From: an uncultured Gammaproteobacteria bacterium
Lineage (GTDB): Bacteria > Pseudomonadota > Gammaproteobacteria > PS1 > Pseudothioglobaceae
Direction of reading: 5' to 3'
NCBI GenBank assembly: GCA_913054335.1
Contig: CAJXHL010000005.1
Location: 1 to 43,257, forward strand
DNA: 43,257 bases
Shown one piece after another: positions 27,815 to 36,776 of this stretch (position 1 is the first letter of the stretch; each line of letters starts with the position of its first letter). Under the pieces are notes generated by a model, which saw nothing but the letters and a program-made list of their open reading frames with translations, was not told the DNA's origin and ran no database searches. Both the position numbers and the translations under genes were made by a program.

Positions 27815-28912
27815 ATGACATCATCAGCAAACCATCTCAGTGAATCCAACACTCGGCCATTGACAGCGCCCAGTGAACTGAACAACAAATCATCCACAAC
27901 ACCTATCTACCGAATATTAGCAGCATCGATGATAGGGTATGTCATTGTTTTTATACTCAACAATTACCTTATTTTTTTTAGGGGTTGGCCGGGACCTGTT
28001 AATTTCCTTAAACACCAGCAATGGCTTGGATTCTCCCCTTTGCGCAATCCACTCGAAAGTGCCGCCCTTTCTCTCGGATGGATTCAGTTTTTGATGTTAT
28101 TTGGGGTACTGGCTATAACTGCTCTTTGGGTTTTTAAGACCCATCAGCGTCAGTTAAGGGATGACGCCAAACTCTGGTCCAATTTCGCTGCCTACATTAT
28201 TCGTACGGCGTTTTGGGCCATTCTGTTTATTGGCCTCATCGATGTGATTATCTCTTTTCTAAGGGTCGAAAATTACTTAGAAATCTTTGTCGGTGATGAG
28301 CTGACAAAACAGCTGGGTCGTTCGAGTTTCCGTGGCACTTACGTCCTTTATCCAATGTTTATTGTTGGCGGCATCATCGCTTATTTTTCCAAGGGGCTGG
28401 ATTTTATCTGGCTCGCATTATTGGTTGTCATCGCCGAATTTCTCATCGTCATTGGGCGCTTTATCTTTTCCTACGAGCAGGCTTTTATGGGTGATCTAGT
28501 GCGCTTCTATTACGCCGCCCTGTTTCTGTTTGCCAGCTCTTACGCCTTGGTATCTGGAGGCCATGTTCGTGTTGACGTGCTCTATGCATCCTTCAGCAAA
28601 CGCAAAAAATCCATCACCAACATTGTTGGCTGCCTCATCTTGGGCTTGCCTTTGTGCTGGACAATTCTACTCACAGGGATGTGGACTCGAGGCAGCAGCC
28701 TCAACGGACCCATTTTGACATTTGAGGGCTACCAACAGGGTTATGGCATGTACGTCAAATATATTATGGTGGGCTTTCTCATTATTTATGCCGTGAGTAT
28801 GCTGGTTCAGTTTGTCGGCTATATGTTAGACAATATTGCAAACCTACGCGGTGAAGAAGGGGATACATATCCGCTCAAGGAAATAGTAGAGTACGAAGGG
28901 CAGAATGACTGA
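27815..28912 (+). CDS. dctQ: TRAP transporter small permease subunit, enlarged (DctQ)
   Basis: A 365-residue membrane protein from the ATG at 27815 (MTSSANHLSE). A TTG at 27755 is also open, but it falls at the likely transcription start behind TATGAT (27747-27752). About eight helices can be counted; standard DctQ has four in 160-200 residues. The C-terminal half carries the DctQ signature GGHVRVDVLYASFSKRK. The N-terminal half adds about four helices. It lies between dctP and dctM and should form the permease with DctM. No clear ribosome binding site precedes the start. Confidence 0.75.
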   Translation: MTSSANHLSESNTRPLTAPSELNNKSSTTPIYRILAASMIGYVIVFILNNYLIFFRGWPGPVNFLKHQQWLGFSPLRNPLESAALSLGWIQFLMLFGVLAITALWVFKTHQRQLRDDAKLWSNFAAYIIRTAFWAILFIGLIDVIISFLRVENYLEIFVGDELTKQLGRSSFRGTYVLYPMFIVGGIIAYFSKGLDFIWLALLVVIAEFLIVIGRFIFSYEQAFMGDLVRFYYAALFLFASSYALVSGGHVRVDVLYASFSKRKKSITNIVGCLILGLPLCWTILLTGMWTRGSSLNGPILTFEGYQQGYGMYVKYIMVGFLIIYAVSMLVQFVGYMLDNIANLRGEEGDTYPLKEIVEYEGQND

Positions 28913-28971
28913 ATCAGCTATGCATACAGGGACACAATGAATAGATTACTAAAAAACGACTTCTCATAATT

Positions 28972-31632
28972 ATGGAAACTTATTTTCTAATTCTACTTGT
29001 GCTGATGATGATGGGTGCGCTCATCTCTGGGTTTCCTGTAGCCTTCTCGCTGCCGGGCTCTTCTATTCTGACAATTGGCATAGCAGCTTTTGCCGGCTAT
29101 ATTTTTGCTGGTGACATTAGTGCCTATTTTATCCATGGTGGGCCGGTGGAATGGCTCAACGCCGGGGTAACGAATTTCCGTAGCCTTTATTGGGATGTTG
29201 AGAGAGATACACTGATTGCAGTACCGCTGTTTATTTTTATGGGTATTATGCTGCAGCGTTCAAAAATAGCTGAAGACCTACTAGTGGCTATGGCACAGCT
29301 TTTTGGACCGGTTCCCGGCGGACTTGGCATATCGGTTGTCTTTGTTGGCGCACTTTTAGCAGCCACAACCGGCATCGTCGGCGCCACTGTAATTGCAATG
29401 GGATTGATTTCATTGCCAGCAATGTTAAAGAACAACTACTCTAAACCATTGGCTTCCGGCATCATTTGTGCCTCAGGAACACTGGGGCAAATTATCCCGC
29501 CTTCAATTGTTCTCATTCTTCTCGCCGACCAATTATCAAATGCTTCTGATATTGCCAGTACAAGCAGAGCAGCCCAGTACAAAGAAGCGACCGGCGAGTT
29601 TGTTATGCCCTCTGCCCTTGACGTGACTTCAACCAGTGCCGGTGATATGTTTATGGGTGCCTTTATCCCAGGGCTGATCCTCGTCGGCTTATACATGCTC
29701 TATATTCTGATCTACGCCTTAATTAAGCCAGAAGTTGCCCCTACTGTTGAGCATCAAGGCAAATATAACATGAAGTTTTTCATCCACATTTCACTTTCTC
29801 TGGTGCCGCCACTGCTGCTGATTTTTACAGTACTTGGCTCAATCATTTTAGGGGTTGCGACGGTTAATCAGGCCGGCTCTATCGGTGCCGTCGGCGCTAT
29901 GATCATGGGCGGCTATCGCCTCTACCCCGGCAAAAAAACCACTTACTTACCGGCTATTCTTGCAATCGGAGCGACAATAGTTATTGCCATTATTCTCAAT
30001 TATTATGACCCCAATGTTAAAAACATACAAACCACGAGTGATGTCATTGGTGTAACACTAGCGACTGTTGCGGTGTTGGTTCTGCTTGTTGGTGTTTTTT
30101 GGAGTGGCTGGCGCATCTTCAAGATAGATGATACCTTACGCGGCGTCATGCTCGAAACAGCCAAAACAACATCGATGGTTTTCATCATTCTTATTGGTGC
30201 AGCGATGCTAACCTCGGCCTTCAGGGGCTTTGGAGGGGAAATACTGGTAAAGGAATTTTTAACAAGCCTTGACGGCGGCTTCTGGGCGCAATTTATCGTC
30301 GTTATGGCGGTTATTTTCTTCCTTGGATTTTTCTTAGATTTTATTGAGATCGCTGTCGTTGTTGTGCCTATTGTTGCACCGATTTTGCTAGCCGAACCCT
30401 CAGCTAACATAACCGCCGTTTGGCTCGGTGTAATGATTGGCATGAACATGCAAACTTCCTTTCTTACGCCACCCTTTGGTTTTTCGTTGTTCTATTTGCG
30501 GAGCGTAGCACCCCCAAGCGTTAAAACGCAACACATTTATCGCGGTGTAGTTGCCTTCATTATCCTACAATTGGCGGGTTTGACTATTGCCGGCTATTAT
30601 CCAGCCTTGGTGAATTATCTACCAAAACTCATCTATTTTACTTCCGATAACGCGCCGCCACCTATTAATCCTAAGTTTCAATCTTGCTTAGAAGAGCATG
30701 TCTTCGATATTTATGCAAATGAGGTTGATGTACTACGCTCCAGTGTCGCAACTGCTCAGTCGCTGAATGTTAGCTATCTTCCTATAAGACTACAAGATCG
30801 GTTTGCAGAAACTCATCAGAGAGTATTGGCAACCTATGCCTTAATTGACACTATCTACTCAAGCGAAAGAGATCTTGCTGCATTTGTTATTGACTACCGC
30901 CCACTTCATGAAGATGTGCGCCTGCTGCACAGGAAAATTAAATTTATTAATCGTGATATTGAGGTTGAGCAAAGGAAGATTCGCCAACGCAACCGTGATG
31001 GCGAAACTGTCAGTGAGAGCATTACCAAGATGAATAATCATATCACTGATTTAGAGGTTCGGAAATTTGACTTAGAAAGTCAAATTCCAAGTCGCTGGCA
31101 AGCCGAACGTGAAAAGTACCTCGCCTTCGCAAATGCCGAAGACAAAGCACGTAAGCTTTATCGCCGCAATGCTGACGAGGCTTATGAGCCGCTCGTAGAA
31201 TTACAGAAATTAATTAACCTACATGAAGCTCTTGCAGCAATTGAGGTGGATCTCATCGACCTTAGAAAAATAATTGCCAATGATAATGCTGACGAGGCGA
31301 TGGCAAAAATAAAGCTTGTTGAAAGACGCCTGGGTAATGTCTCAGGCACCAGCGCTATTAAGTCTAATATTTATAAGGCAAGACGTACCTTTAAGAAAAA
31401 TCCGGACAGAGAAAAAGCGAGTCAGTTACTTGAACAAGCGCTTGTATTATTTGCAGAGGAAGTGACTTGGCGACAAAGAGCCGCAGTTGAGCTACTACCA
31501 GGACTGAACCAATATGAAAGCGCCCTCAGAAGCAACGTTGGCGCCAGAATGCAAGAGAAGCTTAGCGAAGAGCAAGCGAAATACATCGCCAGCTGTTTGG
31601 CAGTTCATAAGGATATTTCATTGGCATTCTAA
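28972..31632 (+). CDS. dctM: TRAP transporter large permease subunit with extra C-terminal helical domain (DctM)
   Basis: An 886-residue protein. Residues 1-550 are a DctM permease with GTLGQIIPPSIVLILLADQL (169-188) and the second-half equivalent TSFLTPPFGFSLFYLR (495-510), the sodium- and substrate-binding hairpins of the TRAP large subunit. A loop of about 40 polar residues is inserted after 188. Residues 555-886 are an additional, highly charged, mainly helical domain with long coiled-coil-like stretches and only two Cys (about 572 and 875), one at each end. Most DctM proteins stop near 430-600 residues. It completes dctPQM, a sodium-driven uptake system for organic acids. Confidence 0.85.
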   Translation: METYFLILLVLMMMGALISGFPVAFSLPGSSILTIGIAAFAGYIFAGDISAYFIHGGPVEWLNAGVTNFRSLYWDVERDTLIAVPLFIFMGIMLQRSKIAEDLLVAMAQLFGPVPGGLGISVVFVGALLAATTGIVGATVIAMGLISLPAMLKNNYSKPLASGIICASGTLGQIIPPSIVLILLADQLSNASDIASTSRAAQYKEATGEFVMPSALDVTSTSAGDMFMGAFIPGLILVGLYMLYILIYALIKPEVAPTVEHQGKYNMKFFIHISLSLVPPLLLIFTVLGSIILGVATVNQAGSIGAVGAMIMGGYRLYPGKKTTYLPAILAIGATIVIAIILNYYDPNVKNIQTTSDVIGVTLATVAVLVLLVGVFWSGWRIFKIDDTLRGVMLETAKTTSMVFIILIGAAMLTSAFRGFGGEILVKEFLTSLDGGFWAQFIVVMAVIFFLGFFLDFIEIAVVVVPIVAPILLAEPSANITAVWLGVMIGMNMQTSFLTPPFGFSLFYLRSVAPPSVKTQHIYRGVVAFIILQLAGLTIAGYYPALVNYLPKLIYFTSDNAPPPINPKFQSCLEEHVFDIYANEVDVLRSSVATAQSLNVSYLPIRLQDRFAETHQRVLATYALIDTIYSSERDLAAFVIDYRPLHEDVRLLHRKIKFINRDIEVEQRKIRQRNRDGETVSESITKMNNHITDLEVRKFDLESQIPSRWQAEREKYLAFANAEDKARKLYRRNADEAYEPLVELQKLINLHEALAAIEVDLIDLRKIIANDNADEAMAKIKLVERRLGNVSGTSAIKSNIYKARRTFKKNPDREKASQLLEQALVLFAEEVTWRQRAAVELLPGLNQYESALRSNVGARMQEKLSEEQAKYIASCLAVHKDISLAF

Positions 31633-31648
31633 GACTAATCCTCATTCA

Positions 31649-33253
31649 TCACTGTAAGTGAAAATAAGCTGGTTTGGTTTCCAGACGAGCATCATCCACA
31701 TGCTTGCCCACAGTGAAATGATAAAGACTTTGCCATTCAGTCCCCTTGATGCCAAGTATTTTGTGCATTTCGTCATCAAAGAAACAGCCGATACCGGTGG
31801 CTCGCAGATCTTGGGCTTCCGATTCTAGGTAAAGCACCTGCCCCACCAATCCTGTTTCCCAGAAGAGTCTAGGATAGTATGACGGGTCCTGTCTAATAAC
31901 AGAATCAAAGTGGGCAAGCATACCAAGAGAATAGGCACTATCACCGGCAATGGCCTGATTACAACTAAGCAATTGTGCGTCAGCCCTGAAATCGCCTTTT
32001 TGCAAACAATACAAAGGCAAGTCTGGCGTTACTTGGTGCCAGTCAAAATTCGAATGCATAAGATTTTTCAAAGATTCAATATTCTCGGAATTTCGAACCA
32101 AGATGTACAGTCCCGAATCAAGACCATCCACGGCATGAACAAATATCGCAAGATGAACTTGAGCTTCATAGGGAAGCACATCAAAGGGACAACCATTCGA
32201 TGGTAGAGTTTTCTCCAAAGTGTGACTAAAATCAGCCAAATCTGTACGGCTGGTATTCTGGTCATAGTTTTGTGCGCTGCGCCTTCTTCTAATAATTCCT
32301 TCAGCTGTGAATGCAGAAGTGAAGGCGCCGTCATCAGGATTTGAAGAGTTAGGCGTTTGCAGAACAATGGTGTCGTTTATCTGACTTGCCTTCTGCACCT
32401 TGTCGATGATGCCCCATTCAACATGCTTTTCACTAAGGCGATTTGGTGGGTGGGTGTATATAGGATTTTCTTGAGAATCAAACCATTCCAAAATTACCTT
32501 TGAGTCTTGCTGTTTGCCCTCAACCCAACAAAGGCACTCGACATGCTCTGCCTCTCCGTCCGCCCAGTGCAATTGATCAAAGCCCAAGAATCGCTCTAGC
32601 CTCTTCGCCGAAATCTTTGGAATTAAGCTCATCTTCCAGCCGTTTAAATTACAGGCAAAACGCAAAGCACCCAGAGCATGACCCAAATCGTGCTGGCAAT
32701 AGCGAAAAGCTCGTTCGCCATACTTCCAAGCCTCGCGCCAAGGAATGCTCGTTAAAATGATGCCAAAACCCCCATAACTCCCAAGCCAACCTACCTGGCC
32801 CCGATCAAAAAGCGCCCTTTCTTCAAGAACGTGTAGATAAGGGTTGTAGTGAGTGACGCAAGCTTTTTGTTGAGGAAAATCAGGCAATAGCAAGTAGCAT
32901 TCGGTTGGGTGTAGATTGCCGCTGGAAGGGTTCATTCTCAGCGCCCATTCAGAAGCACCGTATTTCTTCCAAGCCGAAAGCCCCATACTAAGTTCTAACA
33001 TACTGGCAATGGATTCAATAGAAATCGAATCTCGACTACTCTTGGGTTGGTAAAGTGACGAATAAGGCAGCTCTCGATCCTTGTCGATTAAAGGCAGTTG
33101 AATTTGAGGTGCGCCATCAAACAATCGATAAGGTAGCGGCTGATTATCCCAATCCAAGTATCCAGGAGAGCGAGCATAGCGGTGCAGCTGATGCTTGGTT
33201 TGCTGGTGATAGTCTTTGACTATTCCATATTTCTTTGATTGATCGATACTCAT
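31649..33253 (-). CDS. SagB/ThcOx-type double nitroreductase-fold dehydrogenase
   Basis: A 534-residue flavoprotein candidate with two nitroreductase-like halves. The first half (about 75-255) has the SagB-type motif RMNPSSGNLHPTECYLL. The second (about 305-515) opens with RRRRSAQNY and ends with GLVGQVLYLESEAQDLRATG. SagB dehydrogenases use FMN to oxidise azolines to azoles in modified peptides, but many stand-alone relatives have unknown roles. No cyclodehydratase or precursor peptide gene lies nearby. I prefer the ATG at 33253 over a TTG at 33271. The dispersed repeat copy B lies about 190 bp upstream. Confidence 0.75.
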   Translation of the reverse strand: MSIDQSKKYGIVKDYHQQTKHQLHRYARSPGYLDWDNQPLPYRLFDGAPQIQLPLIDKDRELPYSSLYQPKSSRDSISIESIASMLELSMGLSAWKKYGASEWALRMNPSSGNLHPTECYLLLPDFPQQKACVTHYNPYLHVLEERALFDRGQVGWLGSYGGFGIILTSIPWREAWKYGERAFRYCQHDLGHALGALRFACNLNGWKMSLIPKISAKRLERFLGFDQLHWADGEAEHVECLCWVEGKQQDSKVILEWFDSQENPIYTHPPNRLSEKHVEWGIIDKVQKASQINDTIVLQTPNSSNPDDGAFTSAFTAEGIIRRRRSAQNYDQNTSRTDLADFSHTLEKTLPSNGCPFDVLPYEAQVHLAIFVHAVDGLDSGLYILVRNSENIESLKNLMHSNFDWHQVTPDLPLYCLQKGDFRADAQLLSCNQAIAGDSAYSLGMLAHFDSVIRQDPSYYPRLFWETGLVGQVLYLESEAQDLRATGIGCFFDDEMHKILGIKGTEWQSLYHFTVGKHVDDARLETKPAYFHLQ

Positions 33254-33388
33254 TCTAGTAAGTCGCTCCAATCATACTTAAAGATTATTTAAATAAACTA
33301 TATACTGTTTTTTGCTGTTTCAATTAATTTCTTAACCACTTTAGGCTGTTGCTCTAGAAATCTGAGACTGCTTCGCAGAGCGATTTTA

Positions 33389-33481
33389 TACCCCAGTAGC
33401 CCAAGCTAGCCTCTCGAAGCTTGCCACCTCTCACCTTCGCCAGCCTCTCTTGCTTTTCGGCAATTCACCTCCTTGAGATGG
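33389..33481 (-). repeat. dispersed element, copy B, with three 17-bp units
   Basis: The right part (33446-33481) matches copy A at 25129-25164 in 34 of 36 bases. To its left, reading the minus strand, three consecutive 17-bp units begin GAGAGG (plus-strand CCTCTC at 33410, 33427 and 33444), then CTGGGGTAT as in copy A, which has only one unit. TTCGCCA (around 33436) and TGGCGAA (around 33479) form an inverted pair. No reading frame longer than a few codons follows the Shine-Dalgarno-like AAGGAGGTGA. The rest of the gap 33272-33498 is AT-rich and shows only a short CTGC/GCAG hairpin near 33370. Confidence 0.85.
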
Positions 33482-33498
33482 CGAATTTTTAATAAAAA

Positions 33499-34142
33499 CT
33501 AACCTTTTAATGTCCTACGGTTCCAATAAATAATCACCAGCGTTATTAATACCGTCGGTAATAACCATGCTATCCAGACAGGGTCAGTTGAAACATTGGT
33601 AACCAAGTGCGGCCGTTAAGGTCGCAATAGTGCCTGCCAGCATATTGGTGATGACGAGAGATACGTTTATTACCAATCGTGCGCCTTGAAATATGACTTT
33701 TCACATCAGCAAGTCCTATACCTGTGGCAATTGTCGCAAATACTGCTAACGTAATCCACATAGCATCACCCTCAGTAGAAATGACATAGGCTCCGATAGA
33801 CATAATTAGCACTGTTAACAACATAACAGACACAGCAAACCAATCCAACTTACTTGGCCTTCCTGAGCGATTAACAGCAAAACGCCAGCCAGCAAAGACC
33901 AGGTAACTACTAAAAAGCGCAATTAGAAATAAAAACATTTTTTCACTAATGATGGCCATAGGTATTGCAGTAACGCCAATAGTGGCCATGCCTATTGCGT
34001 AAATACGTCCAACTTTGCGATGAAAATTAGAGCCTTTTTTGCTTGAAACCGCCATCAGCGAACAAACCAAAGCGACTAAGCCGCCAGTGATATGCACCAA
34101 TAACAAAATCTCTATCATCTTACCTACATGTGAATGGCACAT
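33499..34142 (-). pseudogene. DUF2306-like membrane protein, frameshifted near the C-terminus
   Basis: The open frame from 34142 reads a small membrane protein with about six helices (EILLLVHITGGLVALVCSL onward, with NFHRKVGRIYAIGM). It is normal to about KRISRH near 33655. The frame then gives nonsense and stops near 33570. The expected continuation is found in the next frame (ITNMLAGTIATLTAAL) and then, after a second shift near 33604, in the third frame (LVTNVSTDPVWIAWLLPT to NRRTLKG, stop at 33499). Both shifts are of the same sense (one extra base or two missing). The family call rests on the helix pattern and the RxxGR and AW-LLPT motifs. Confidence 0.7.
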
Positions 34143-34162
34143 GATAGCACAAATAGTAGTAT

Positions 34163-35548
34163 TTACGAAACTAGCTTAACGCGGAAGGAGCGACCCTTTA
34201 ATTTGCCATTGGAAAGTTTTTTCAGAGCGGGCTTAATTAGATTCAGCTGAACAGCAACATAAGACCAGTTGGCTGAAACATTAATCTTGCCCACAGAATC
34301 ACCTGATATGCCGCCATCTCCCGTAAGTGCGCCAACAATATCACCGGGGCGTAGTTTGTGTTTTTTACCACCATCAATTTTAAGCGTTGCCATTAATGGT
34401 TTTTTCACTGGCTTATCCAGCAAACTCTCTGAAGGCAAAGGATCACTGAATTTTTGTGGATCGAAGCCCAATTCTAGCGCATCAACCTTATGCATTTCTC
34501 TATTGCTATAAAGTGTACAAGCAATGCCACTACTACCCGCTCTGCCAGTACGTCCAATACGATGAACGTGTGTTTCAGGATCGTGTGCGATATGATAATT
34601 TATCACCAAATCAAGTGCGTCGATATCCAAACCTCTGGCGGCCACATCGGTTGCCACTAATACACAGAGGCTTTTATTTGAAAACTGAATAAGCGCTTGA
34701 TCGCGCTCGCGTTGGTCAAGATCACCATGAATGGCAAGCGCATAAAAACCCCAATCGTTGAGTTCGTCTGCCACGTCTTGGGTATCACGCTTGGTATTGC
34801 AAAAAACCAAAGCAGAATCAGCTCTATGCTTTGCCAATAGCAAGCGCAGAGCAATCATTCTCGATTGTGCATCACTCACCTGGTGAAAGTTTTGTTTAAT
34901 GGTTGCCTCATCGTGTGTAGAAGGCGCTTGAACGGTGATTGGATCCAGCATAACGCGCTTTGCAATCGATTTAATTTCCCTAGGAAAGGTTGCACTAAAA
35001 AGCAGTGTTTGTCGATTTGTCGGAATGCAATCGATAATATCATCAATCGTATCTTGAAAGCCCATGTCCAACATGCGATCAGCCTCGTCCAGCACTAAGG
35101 TTCTGACAGACCCAAGTCTGAGTGTTTTCTTTCGCAGATGGTCATCAATTCGCCCAGGCGTGCCCACCACAATATGCGCGCCACGTTCTAATGAACCGAT
35201 TTGCGGACCAATTGGCACACCGCCGCATAGCGTGAGTATTTTGACATTATGTGTTGCTCTAGCGAGTCGGCGTAATTCACTTGCCACTTGATCGGCTAGC
35301 TCGCGCGTTGGGCAAAGCACCAAAGATTGTATCTTGAAGAGCTTAACATCCAGCTTTTGCAACAAACCCAAGCCAAAGGCAGCTGTCTTGCCAGAGCCAG
35401 TTTTGCCTTGACCGATTACGTCCTTACCCGACAGAATCCCCGGCAAGCTCATGGCCTGAATAGGTGTCATCGTATGATAGCCCAAAGTGCTTAGATTGGC
35501 TGTCAATTCGGGATTTAGACCGGCAGATTTAAAGGTTAAATCACTCAC
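34163..35548 (-). CDS. dbpA: ATP-dependent RNA helicase DbpA
   Basis: A 461-residue DEAD-box helicase. Q motif (about 5-31, ending TPIQ), Walker A GQGKTGSGKT (46-55), DEAD (154-157), LFSATFP and HRIGRTGRAG are complete. The C-terminal domain (about 385-461, KHKLRPGDIVGALTGDGGI to the end) is the DbpA RNA-binding domain, which recognises hairpin 92 of 23S rRNA during large-subunit assembly. Walker A begins GQGK, where AQAK is common. Start is GTG with a weak ribosome binding site. Confidence 0.93.
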   Translation of the reverse strand: MSDLTFKSAGLNPELTANLSTLGYHTMTPIQAMSLPGILSGKDVIGQGKTGSGKTAAFGLGLLQKLDVKLFKIQSLVLCPTRELADQVASELRRLARATHNVKILTLCGGVPIGPQIGSLERGAHIVVGTPGRIDDHLRKKTLRLGSVRTLVLDEADRMLDMGFQDTIDDIIDCIPTNRQTLLFSATFPREIKSIAKRVMLDPITVQAPSTHDEATIKQNFHQVSDAQSRMIALRLLLAKHRADSALVFCNTKRDTQDVADELNDWGFYALAIHGDLDQRERDQALIQFSNKSLCVLVATDVAARGLDIDALDLVINYHIAHDPETHVHRIGRTGRAGSSGIACTLYSNREMHKVDALELGFDPQKFSDPLPSESLLDKPVKKPLMATLKIDGGKKHKLRPGDIVGALTGDGGISGDSVGKINVSANWSYVAVQLNLIKPALKKLSNGKLKGRSFRVKLVS

Positions 35549-35615
35549 AATATTAACTCATAAAAACAATAGCGCACATTTTACGCTAAGTACGATTACC
35601 AACTATGAATCTACC

Positions 35616-36242
35616 TTATCTTCCTGACAACCCTAAAGACACACCAAAACCCATAAAAGTTAATCCACTTGCTCTGTTAAATAATTGACAATTCCTTTTA
35701 TTGCTTAACCAATAACGTGCTCTACTTGAAAGAATTGCATACAAAGAAAAGGCGACAAACTGAACAACCCCAATGGTCAGCGCGATTAACAATAAGTGCT
35801 CTAAACTTGGCCGATCTATATTGATGAATTGTGGCAACAAAGCACTTATATAAATCAGCGCTTTAGGATTTGACATAGTAACCAAAAATGCCCTCTTACA
35901 AAGCCATAAGGTTTTTACATCAGCCCCATTTTTAGAATTACCTTCCACATTTACAACCGCTGGAGAAAGCCAAATTTTGACACCCAAATACACTAGATAA
36001 ATAGCACCAATTACCTTGATAACCTGAAATGCAATTTCAGAGGCTGCCAAAATAGCCCCTAAGCCAATTACACTCAGCACAATCAATAACTGAAAAGCCG
36101 CAACATTGCCCAATACGCCTAGCACAGACTTTCTAGCACCGTATCTAATTCCATTGTTCATGCAATTGAATGTTGCAGGCCCGGGAGAGAGCATAAACGT
36201 GAATGTTATAACAATAAATATCAAATACTCATTAAGACTCAT
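35616..36242 (-). CDS. LysE family transporter
   Basis: A 208-residue inner-membrane protein with about six helices and the LysE/RhtB motif PGPATFNCMNNGIRYGARKS near residue 20-40. Relatives export amino acids such as lysine, homoserine or threonine; the substrate here is not predictable. It lies 49 bp after the GNAT gene on the same strand, so they may share a transcript. Confidence 0.85.
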   Translation of the reverse strand: MSLNEYLIFIVITFTFMLSPGPATFNCMNNGIRYGARKSVLGVLGNVAAFQLLIVLSVIGLGAILAASEIAFQVIKVIGAIYLVYLGVKIWLSPAVVNVEGNSKNGADVKTLWLCKRAFLVTMSNPKALIYISALLPQFINIDRPSLEHLLLIALTIGVVQFVAFSLYAILSSRARYWLSNKRNCQLFNRASGLTFMGFGVSLGLSGR

Positions 36243-36291
36243 TTGTATGCTTTAATTTTTAATTGCTTGCCAAGATTTTACATAACCTCGT

Positions 36292-36738
36292 TCAATCCAA
36301 CACCAAACGGAATGTCGCCATGAATGAGTGAGAAAAACCGTGTTTTTGGTAAAAGCGATGCGCGCCCTCATTATCACTATCAGTCAGTAAGCTGATGCGA
36401 TTGCATCTTTGCTCTTTTGCAAATTGGGTTGCATAACTGAGAAGCCTTGAGCCCACACCTTGTCCCCTGTAATCCGGTAAAACCACCATATCCTCAAGTA
36501 TCGCTACTCTTGAGCCAAGAGCCGTTGATACTGTATAGAGTAAATTGACCATCGCGATAATTTCTCCCGCTTGACGCACAAGCAAAATATCGCCCACATC
36601 TTCCCCATCAATGATGGCAGACAAGCCACGTGACTGAACCTCTCGATCAGGCTCGAATTCTAACTCTTGCTCAAAAAGATAATCGAGCAAAGTGCAAAGC
36701 TCAGGAATGTCTTTAATTGTAGCGCGCCCTATTTCCAC
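36292..36738 (-). CDS. GNAT family N-acetyltransferase
   Basis: A 148-residue acetyltransferase. Motif A reads VVLPDYRGQGVGSRLL, with the acetyl-CoA pyrophosphate loop RGQGVG at 91-96, and the C-terminal NEGAHRFYQKHGF is typical. The start is GTG (MEIGRAT) with AGGG about 9 nt upstream. Acceptor substrate unknown. Confidence 0.85.
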   Translation of the reverse strand: MEIGRATIKDIPELCTLLDYLFEQELEFEPDREVQSRGLSAIIDGEDVGDILLVRQAGEIIAMVNLLYTVSTALGSRVAILEDMVVLPDYRGQGVGSRLLSYATQFAKEQRCNRISLLTDSDNEGAHRFYQKHGFSHSFMATFRLVLD

Positions 36739-36776
36739 TACGTTTAGCCCTAAATTTGAATAATTTCAGTTTACCT

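Noticed and set aside
30003-30449. 148-codon minus-strand frame opposite dctM
   Set aside because: Antisense shadow of a membrane protein gene; the Thr/Ser/Ile-rich content is what such shadows give.
31649-33253. Azole-modified peptide biosynthesis cluster around the SagB-like gene
   Set aside because: No YcaO protein, precursor peptide or dedicated exporter lies nearby.
33389-33481. Known riboswitch (glycine, TPP or cyclic-di-GMP type) in the dispersed element
   Set aside because: Single short matches such as GCTGGCGAAGG occur, but none of the full conserved cores is present.
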